From Cutaneotrichosporon cavernicola (Eukaryota > Basidiomycota > Tremellomycetes > Trichosporonales > Trichosporonaceae), in the NCBI RefSeq assembly GCF_030864355.1, contig NC_083394.1:1674001-1738000 (forward strand): a stretch of DNA of 64,000 nucleotides. The letters are read 5' to 3'. The translations under genes and the position numbers were made by a program. Shown one piece after another: positions 56,542 through 64,000 of the stretch. The first letter of the stretch is position 1. Every line of letters starts with the position of its first letter. A model generated the notes under the pieces. The model worked only from the letters and a program-made list of their open reading frames with translations, made no database searches and had not been told where the DNA came from.

Positions 56542-56575
56542 CTAGCATCTATCATACCATGCATACTGTACAACA

Positions 56576-57984
56576 CTAGGCAAAGAGGCGGCGGGCAATG
56601 CTTCGGTCGCCGAGCTCGCCTTCACCGTTCGGGCTTGCTACCTTGCGCTTTGGCACGTCGGCGGCGAGCCCTGGCCCGAAGTCCTGGGGGTTGATTTCGC
56701 GGGGTCGGAGCTCAGCCATGGGCTTGGGCAAGAGAATGGGCGGGGTTGGTCGAGGCAGTGAGGTGAAGAAGCGGTGGCTGAGGCCCTTCTTCGCGCTTGG
56801 CCGAGCAAGCGGGTCGTACTTTAGCATCTCCCGACAGAAGTCCTGCCCGTCCCTGCCGACGGACGAAATCATGTTCCACCACGGGTTGGGTGGGAAATAC
56901 TCGGGCGCGATGTAGTCGGGTAGCTTGGTGTGGCCCTGGGGTTAGCATGAGGGAGGGGGGAGAGGGGGGGGGAAGCGCTGATGAGGTGGTGGATAAATGG
57001 AGAAAGAGCAACTCACCGGCCAGTCCTGCTCTGTCGGTGAACCCATCGCATGGAATGTCTTCTTGAGCTGATCGATGTCGGTTTCGCCCGCGAGGAAGGG
57101 CACGCGCAGCACGAGCTCAACCATGATCGTTCCCATCGACCAGATGTCGACCGTCGAGCCGTAATGGCGCGCGCCCCACAACAGCTCGGGCGGCCGGTAC
57201 CACCTGGTGTCAGCTTCTTCCGCTTCCAAAGCTCGACGGTGGGAACGTACCTAGTGATAACCTGCGAAGTCATCTTGTATGCTGCGTCTCCGAACTCTCG
57301 CCCAAGACCAAAGTCGGCAATCTTGAGCTCACCTGTGCTTGCAATAAGCAAGTTATTAGGCTTGAGGTCCTGGGGTCAGCTCGGGGCACGTAATGTTGAT
57401 GAGCTGCATGAATGGGAGGCTGGTGAAACAAGGTGGAGGAAGGTACTAACACGATGCAAGACCCCATGACGATGGATGTATTCGAGCCCGCGCAGTGACA
57501 TGGCCATCCATGATTTGATGTCTGCGACCTGAAAGATGAGTGTCTTGTCGCGGATGACGGCTTCCAGGTCCGTATCCAAGAACTCGAGGACAAGGTTGAT
57601 GTTTTGCTTGACGGAGAAGACGTCGAGGAGCTAGTGTGAGTGCCGTCTGTACAAGGCGGCTCTCCCGCCAGTGAGGTTGCAGACTACTCACTCCGATGAT
57701 GTTGGGGTGGTGCAGCTCCTGCAAGAACTTGACCTCGCGAAGCGCTGACATGTCCAGACCGTCTTTCATCATCCCGACCTTGATCTTCTTGATCGCCACT
57801 GGTGTTAGGGCCTGGGAGACCAATAACTCACCTTTCCTCCCCGTTGCCTTCTCGGTCGCTTCTGTCAGCGACGCCTGTAAAGTGACTCACCCTTGTAGAC
57901 GTTGGCATAGGTACCTTCGCCAATCTTTGTTCCCTTTTCCCAACGTTCGGCGCGAGCTTGATTCTCCTGCGCTGCCAAGTCCAT
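56576..57984 (-). CDS. KIN28: TFIIH cyclin-dependent kinase Kin28/CDK7
   Basis: Exons 57891-57984, 57832-57861, 57692-57798, 57451-57630, 57251-57369, 57017-57203 and 56576-56935 (complement); 358 residues. The TFIIH kinase phosphorylates Ser5 of the RNA polymerase II tail at promoter escape. Visible: the Gly loop [11 protein letters not shown], catalytic Lys in VAIKKIKVG, the CDK7-type [42 protein letters not shown], and the T-loop region [40 protein letters not shown] is typical of CDK7. The APE motif reads PPE rather than the common APE. Exon 2 is a 30-nt micro-exon. Confidence 0.93.
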
Positions 57985-58141
57985 GTTGATGGGTGTTGGG
58001 TGTTGGGTGTTGGGTGATGGGTGAGTGTAAAGCGCGTGACCGCCAAAGGCAACCTCCACCATACTGAAATCGCATCTCAACCTCCACCTGAAGCCCTCAA
58101 GGGCGCTGCCCCACTCCAGTCGCCACCAAAATGCCACTTTT

Positions 58142-59659
58142 CTACATTCCGATCTGTTCTATGTATGACAACGCTACTTGCGCAAGAGGACTGCTAGCAA
58201 AAACACAAACAGGGCAAGGATGAGCATGACGAGCGTGGAGGGTACTGGTATTAGTTAACCGAAGGAATATCACACTCGAGAGCGAAACTCACCACTAGCG
58301 CCAAAGCTGGATGGTACGACGACGATGCGGATCGTGTTGTCCGCGCTGGCAGAGACAAGCATTGTCGCGGTAGGGTTGAACTTGAGAGCAGTGGGGGGGA
58401 ACGAGTGTGCGTGTAGAATCTTGAGGAGGGGAGATAGTGTGTGTGCGTCGAGCATGCCGATCGAGAGGTCGGAGCAGCCAAACGACACGAGACGTCCATT
58501 CGGACTCACGTCGAACACGGTGATGGGCTTGCCTGCAACTTCGCGCTTGTTTGAAAACTTCCACGAGAGGGAAGGTTCTTCAGCGGCCTTGTCGTCTGCC
58601 TTCTCGTCAAGGGTCTCCTGCTTCTCGTCCTTCTCTGCAACCTCCTCGACCAGTGCCGTCGAAGGCTCAAACTTGGCGACGTAAGATTTACGTGCCTTCC
58701 GGCGCGCATCGCGACGGGGCTGCGCGGCAGAATTTAACGCAGCGAGGAGGGACGGGCGCTCAGGTGAGTCTGGAGCGAAACGAGCCGCACGGAATGCCAG
58801 GACGGCGTCATCGCCCTTAGGCGCCGCGATCGATTGCATCAGCGTGAGCTTTCCTGAGGCGAAGGCGTAGACATGTAATTGCGAGGTAGTCGTGACTGCG
58901 AGCTGAGATTAGCTTAGCTGAACGTTACCAGCTCACCAATGTACCGAGAGGCCCTCCCCAGTTCAGGTCGACGAGATCCCCTCCATCGACATCAAACGGA
59001 GGCACAACGATGTCGAGCGATGGGAACTTGAGGACAGTGACCCGGTTCTCCGTCGTGCCTGTAGCGACGAATGAGGCGGACGCACCCTCGGTAGGCGGGA
59101 TGGAGAGCGCGGTCAGTTTCTGTTGTCAGATATTGCCTTGCGTCGCGCCAACCTGATATGGGTAGTCATCAGACCATTGTGCACTGATCGTATTCTGCGA
59201 ACGGACGAAGGCGAGTCTGTGCGGTCAGGCTCGCCACGAGAGGACACGTACCTTTTGTCGGCGTACGAAAAAGTGCGGCACTGCTCGTTCTTGCCGCCCT
59301 CAATCGACTCCTGAGATGCGTTGATGCCAGTGACGAGCTGCGACGTCTGCTGTCAGTTCTTGTCGACTTTGGAGCTCACAGCACGGTCGAGGGCCAGCGT
59401 CATCGGCGCGTCTTCCTCGCTGCTGAGCCTAAGCTCGTACACATCTTTGATGCGGCGGCCATCACGGGACACGTCGACAAGTTTCTGCGCGTCAGCGACG
59501 TGTGAGGAAGGTGGCGACACGTCTTACCAGCTTGTTCCCGATCCCACTCTTAGTGGCGCCGCCGCCGCCGCCGAGGAGGAGAGTAGCGTCGTCTGTCCAG
59601 TCGAGGCAATAGACGGGGAAGGACTTTGTGGGATGCAGTTGGTGTTGTGTCCTGGTCAT
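58142..59659 (-). CDS. SEC12: SEC12-type guanine nucleotide exchange factor for Sar1
   Basis: Seven exons (complement): 59528-59659, 59380-59484, 59252-59337, 59153-59216, 58937-59119, 58293-58902 and 58142-58245; 427 residues. Sec12 activates Sar1 at ER exit sites to start COPII budding. It is a WD40 propeller facing the cytosol: FPVYCLDWTDDATLLLGGGG, KLVDVSRDGRRIKDVYELRL, ITVFDVSPNGRLVSFGCSDL and LKFNPTATMLVSASADNTI are blade-like repeats. The GGGGGA turn near residue 30 is the usual Sec12/PREB N-terminal loop. A single membrane helix (STLVMLILALFVFFAS) lies near the C-terminus, with a short lumenal tail ending QIGM. The frame in the last exon was fixed by splice phase. Confidence 0.86.
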
Positions 59660-59765
59660 GATGAAAGTGCTAAGAGTGTGAGATGAGAATGTTGGGTTCC
59701 GCTATCTCTCATCCTGCCACACAACTTGACACGCCTCGACTTGATGACGCGATTAGTTCCGCATC

Positions 59766-59798
59766 CACGTGTGAGAACCACGTGGAAAAGATCACGTG
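59766..59798. promoter_or_regulatory. Cluster of three CACGTG boxes upstream of SEC12
   Basis: CACGTG at 59766-59771, 59779-59784 and 59793-59798, three copies in 33 bp, 107-139 bp upstream of the SEC12 start codon. The spacing (13 and 14 bp) is near-regular. Likely a bHLH binding cluster (inference). Confidence 0.6.
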
Positions 59799-60564
59799 AC
59801 AAAATGACAAAATGACAAACGATACACGTCGGGTGGGTGGCCCGGCGGAGAACGGGGATGACGGAATCGGCGTTTCCGATCACCTAGAACACCTCACGCA
59901 CCTCAACGACTCATGTATGAATCACCAAAATTACCCCACGCTCCCCCTCCACGACCCTGTGGCATCGAGCGTGGCTGTCGGCAAAGCTGCCGAAGACACA
60001 TTCAAACTATTCACCGAGGCGTCGTCAGTGCCTTTCAGGTCTCAACGATCAAGCCAGAATAGGCAGTGGGGATGAGAATCGGGCGAGACCAGCAGTTCCG
60101 CCACAACCCTGCCATATTCGCTGTAATCTCACCCCATGGGCACGCGGCCAGCTACACCATGGCCCTGCTTTCGGGTTTGCGAGTTGGTCCGCGAATCCTT
60201 GACAAGTGGCTTGCTAGCGCCAACAACTGGAGTCGCAGACTGCCAGGGTCCCGTGTGCCAAGTTGAAAAGGCGACTCCGGGCCCAGACCATTTCCAAGGG
60301 GTGGCGGTGCGTGGGGCTGATACACCTGACAAAGTGCTTACGACCTCCACCACCCATCATGTTTCACAGGCGCACGGGAGCACCGATCACGATCGAAGCG
60401 TACTTTAAAGAGTCACTTGGATGTTGGACAATTACGGAAGAGTAAATATTGAATAGGACACCCTAATAGCATGAGCCTCTAATAACCAAGGGTGTCGATT
60501 CGCCATTGTGCCACAACATGAGACACATACAAACATCCAGATCTCCCGGAGGAGCTTACCGCCG
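59799..60564. other. Intergenic region between SEC12 and the bZIP gene
   Basis: Begins with a repeated AAAATGACA word (59801-59818). Frames at 59812-60075 and 60136-60408 show no domain, splice support or biased composition. It should hold the bZIP 3' end; no gene supported. Confidence 0.5.
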
Positions 60565-61884
60565 TTATCTCCGGAGGTCGTGGTGCTGCAGGTTGGGGGA
60601 GGTGGACCACTGGGGATGACTCCGATACGGATCAACTGGAAGCAGGGGCTCGTGTTCGCGTGTGGGTGGCCGTCCGGCTGAGGAAGAAGCGTAGCCGGGT
60701 CCCGACGGTGAACGAGAAGCCAATATCAGAGGTGGTAGCGTAAGGCCGGCCCCAGTCCCTCGAGGAGTGTATGACCCGGGCCCATGTGACACTGAACTCG
60801 ATTGTGCGTCCAGCGGGGAAGGGCCCGCAGGAGGTGGACCGCCATATGTGTGGTGTGAGTACGATGTCGGCGGTGAGTGTATCGGCGACGGTTGAGGGTT
60901 TGTCGAATTGTGAGAAAATGGCGGTACAGAGTGCGACGTACGTCCTCCGTACTGTGGAGGTACCTGTCCGTGGCTCGACCGCGGCGGTGGAGCCGGATGC
61001 TGGTGATACTGCTGGAGTCAGAGAACCATCATCCCGTCCCCAAGATACTGCGAGAAACTTACGCCACTCTCATCGTACGGAGGATCATACGGCGCATCGT
61101 AGCTCCTTGACCGAGTCTGGTTCACTCGTCCGCTCCACTCCACCCAACGGTCCAGCATGTCCTGCAGCCGAGCATTATCCTCCTGCAGCCATTTGTTTTC
61201 GTCTTGCAAACGCCGGTTGGCTGCTTCGACACCACTCAACCGCAGGCTCTCATCCGTTGTAGTGGGAGGAAGAGTGCCACTGCCACCTTTGCGACTAAGG
61301 AATGTCGTAGAAGACCCAGTCCCTGACCGGCGGTGCTTTGCCGAAGGAGTGGACCAAACAGTGTGTGGATCACGTCCCGCCGTCGCCGCCTCTGCTACCT
61401 CCACCCGCTCGAGCAGCTCGTCGCGCTCAAGTTCCAGGGTGCGTACGCGGTCCTCGAGGCTGTCCTGATAGCCCTTCTTACGATTGCGAAAACGCTGAGC
61501 GGCCAGACGGTTGGCTTCTCTGCGGCGCAGAATCATCGACTTCTCGGGCATTCGACTTGCAGATTTGCTAGGCTTGCTATCGCCGTCGTCCCAGCTTTCT
61601 TGCGCCGACGTGGAGGCTGATGGTGGACCTGTCGGTGCGGATGGGCCTTCTCCAGAGGGTTCGCCGTAGGAGAGAGCCTTTGGTCGACTTGCCGAGCCAG
61701 CTAGTGAACGCGTGTCCCCTATGCCGGAGTAATGTTGTTGAGGCTGATAATGAGGAGGAGAGACACTAGGCGACATTGATCGCGGCAATGATGTCGAAGC
61801 GCGATGCGGAGGCGGAGACGACGGCCTCGATGAGGTTGAAGTCCACCGCTTGTCGTTCTCTTGCGTCATGCGTTGACCTGACAT
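60565..61884 (-). CDS. bZIP transcription factor
   Basis: Exons 61063-61884 and 60565-61011 (complement); 422 residues. A disordered Ser/Pro-rich N-terminus leads to the basic region RRREANRLAAQRFRNRKKGY, whose Asn-x7-Arg spacing is the bZIP contact pattern. A leucine zipper follows (LEDRVRTLELERDELLERV). A separate second coiled segment (VEAANRRLQDENKWLQEDNARLQ) lies about 60 residues later. The C-terminal half is Pro/His/Tyr-rich and disordered. The 51-nt intron would introduce a stop if retained, giving a protein truncated after the zipper. The last intron ends CAGCAG. Target genes are unknown; the subclass cannot be fixed from the sequence alone. Confidence 0.88.
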
Positions 61885-64000
61885 GCCCTGTGAACAAAGA
61901 GACCCCCAGTCGCTACAGCTCGGTGGCTCTTGTGCGTTGCTGTGGCGTTGAAAGGGTGGCGTTGAGGCAACAATCTGCGAGAAGCGAACGGAGGTTACGA
62001 ATGGGCCGGGAAGGCACCGGTAATATCGAACGGAAAGGCCGCGAGCGATCCCAAGAGCGGCGATGACGAAGGGGATGGAACGAGAGTGCTAGAGTCGGAA
62101 TCTATAGCGGAGCTGTGAATGCATGGTCACGCTGGGTTGCACCTGTTAAGGGACGGTCAGACCAGGCGGTTGCGCGCCTCTTAGCTACCGGAAGCTGCGG
62201 GGCTGAGCTACGCTGAACAGCTTGGGACTAGCCCGACGTTGCGTTGCTGGCTGGTCTGGCGAGAGCGACTGGTGTCAAAACACAATTGGGGAAGATCGAG
62301 GCGGTGAATGGATGTGCCAAGCTTGTGTACCAGGAAACGTGTAATGAATTGATGGAGGGCGCAGTATTATGGCGGTAAGTTGATGCTCTAGAGAAGTCGC
62401 AGAAAGATTCGAATCGTGCCGTTGTCGAGTAGACGTGTAGTCGGTCGATTAGCGCACCCAAGGATTTGTTTGTGAAGAGAGGATAGGATGAGAGCTAGTC
62501 GGCTGGTGGAGGGGTAATTTCAGAGGTTGGGCCGGCCCTGTCCGGAGAGAGTGCAAAGCGAAGCTGCGCGTGTGACGGCGATAAGACACGATGTACCCCA
62601 CAGGTAAACGAGAGATAGACGTGCACCCCTAGGTGGTGCGGGAGTGGCTTGATAGGGGAAGCGGTGCAGAAAGCAGGTGGATCAGTTGGTTGGAAGTGGT
62701 AGGGGGAAGAGGAAGAGAGAGAAGGGAGAGGAGAGGAATGAGGATGTTGTGATGTGAACTCGAGGTATGGGTGAGGTGGCAGACGTCCAGGTAATTGAGG
62801 GTCGCGGGCAACGACACGGACTTGTAAGCTACCTAGTTGCCAAGTTGCAAGTAGAGTCGACCTCGGCCTCGTAGGGTTTGGGATCAGTTACAGAATCAGG
62901 AGCCTTCACAGTCACCGATGAGGTGCCGGCATGGATTCCAGCAAACGTACACGAAACGAACCGCACAACTCCCAAGCCAATTCACAAAAGTTCCGGACGC
63001 TTTAGGCACACTGGTCCCTACCCATGTTGCCTATACTACCTAAGCACTTTCCCTGCTCATGTAGCTCACCCTTTTGTCTGGAACCTATCCATCTACAGAT
63101 GATAGATGCTGCTCAACCTCTCTCGGCTTTTGCCCTCTTGTTGCCCTCTGTTGTAAACTTGTCCACGCAGTTGCCTTTTCTTCTCAAGAAGACGTGATCA
63201 TCTCAGCAATCTTTTTCAGAAACCCTCCCCTCATCCATTCCCCTCATTCCCCTTCATTCCCAAGCCCCCTTTAGCCTTTCGTCATCATACCCTGTTGGCT
63301 GCACCCTTGCTCCCGGGTCTCTGGCTCATAGCCGAAAGAGAGAGGGAGGGAGAAGAGTCGGCTCAGAGCAGAGCTAACGTGAACCCCTGGCATCCTTCTA
63401 TCAATAACCTTCAAGAGTGAGGATCTCCTCGGTCGGATCCGGTCTTGTTGGCTCACAAGCACCGATGCATCCGGGACGGCTGCAAACGGCCACTGCCCCA
63501 AAGACACGACTGCGTCTTCCGCCAGCCAATCAGCACATTTGCCCTCGGAAGCACCCGCCTCGACTTATCAACCTGAGCCATTCCCGCATTGCCCACCAAT
63601 TGCAACGACTGGGCAAGCAAACATACATCAAGCATGGAGGTACCAACCCATCTCCGTCACTTCATTTACGTCAGGACTTTTTGGAGGTCAGGAACTTGGG
63701 AGCCAGGTCCAAATGCTAAATGAACGCCACTAGCTCGGACCGGACGTCGGGGACATGGGAGGCTTAGGGATTCCCGTCCCAACAAGCAACCTCAAACACC
63801 TCCTTGCCCCTCTATCGGGCATTGACGTGCGTGGCTGCCATGGTTGGCGGGTAGGGTTCGAGGACCTGTAGTCCTGGGTGCAATCATCACGGCGCATCAT
63901 TTCGACTCAGGATGCACACATTCCCACCGTCCCGTACCCATGTCATGGCTGTCACCCATTGAGTAAACGAGATGTGCCGGGAACATGTTTGCACGGTTGC
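61885..64000. other. 2.1-kb region without recognisable gene at the right edge
   Basis: Probably includes the promoter and leader of the bZIP gene in its left part. The section 62640-62760 is purine-rich on the plus strand (GGGGAAG and GAGAGG words). Frames near 62878-63733 on the plus strand have no splice support or family signal. The right edge may hold the promoter of a gene beyond the window. Confidence 0.5.

Noticed and set aside
58174..58245. SEC12 C-terminus ending LLAVLLRK at 58174
   Set aside because: It needs a frame inconsistent with the splice phase; the phased frame continues to a stop at 58142 and gives a better membrane helix.
1..64000. Transposons, CRISPR arrays, viral or organellar insertions
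   Set aside because: No reverse transcriptase, transposase, integrase, long terminal or inverted repeats, spacer arrays or viral genes were recognised in either strand.

Overview
The window is nuclear DNA of a fungus, most likely a basidiomycete yeast of the Tremellomycetes (Trichosporonales-like; this placement is inference). The signs are a GC-rich coding sequence, nearly every gene interrupted by tiny introns (commonly 28-50 nt, GTGAGT/GTACGT donors, a CTGAC or CTAAC branch-like box just before the AG), tRNA genes with introns, and a set of fungal genes: division-1 chitin synthase, THI20, a HAM1-like protein, Zn2Cys6 and bZIP regulators. I rebuilt splice structures by hand from reading-frame continuity, splice signals and family knowledge; exon coordinates are in the entries. 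No prokaryotic operons, CRISPR arrays, viruses or intact transposons were seen.

Layout. 1-6.9 kb: a Zn2Cys6 transcription factor cut by the left edge, a small single-pass membrane protein, the bifunctional thiamine enzyme THI20, and a small acidic nuclear protein. 7.1-14.3 kb: a universal-stress-protein-domain protein with acidic and His-rich regions, then an RRM+YTH RNA-binding protein whose YTH domain is split by about 200 disordered residues. 14.3-18.4 kb is the largest gene-poor stretch. 18.4-27.4 kb: RIO1 kinase, a TspO/MBR protein, an uncharacterised 535-residue protein, a HAD-type hydrolase and a JMJD4-like hydroxylase; the last two share a short divergent promoter. 28-31 kb: two paralogous secreted ricin-B-fold lectins flanking an intron-containing tRNA-Leu(AAG). 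31.3-37 kb: a HAM1-like protein, tRNA-Ser(AGA), and ORM1.

37.5-47 kb: a PPR protein with a likely mitochondrial presequence, an expanded twin-CX9C protein (MDM35/TRIAP1-like), MTD1, the GPI-anchor enzyme GPI12, and a ten-exon orphan gene. 47.8-61.9 kb: chitin synthase, a KDM8/JMJD5-like cupin, the flippase subunit CDC50, ribosome-biogenesis factor IPI1, the TFIIH kinase KIN28, the COPII exchange factor SEC12, and a bZIP factor. The last 2 kb show no gene.

Functionally this is mostly a housekeeping neighbourhood: membrane and lipid homeostasis (ORM1, CDC50, GPI12, MDM35-like, SEC12), cell wall (chitin synthase), ribosome and translation (RIO1, IPI1, JMJD4-like), one-carbon and thiamine metabolism (MTD1, THI20), transcription and RNA (KIN28, YTH, TF, bZIP). 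The most unusual items are the interrupted YTH domain, the CX9C protein with a 117-residue spacer, the lectin pair, recurrent CACGTG boxes in promoters, and long C-tracts on the sense strand of introns and leaders.
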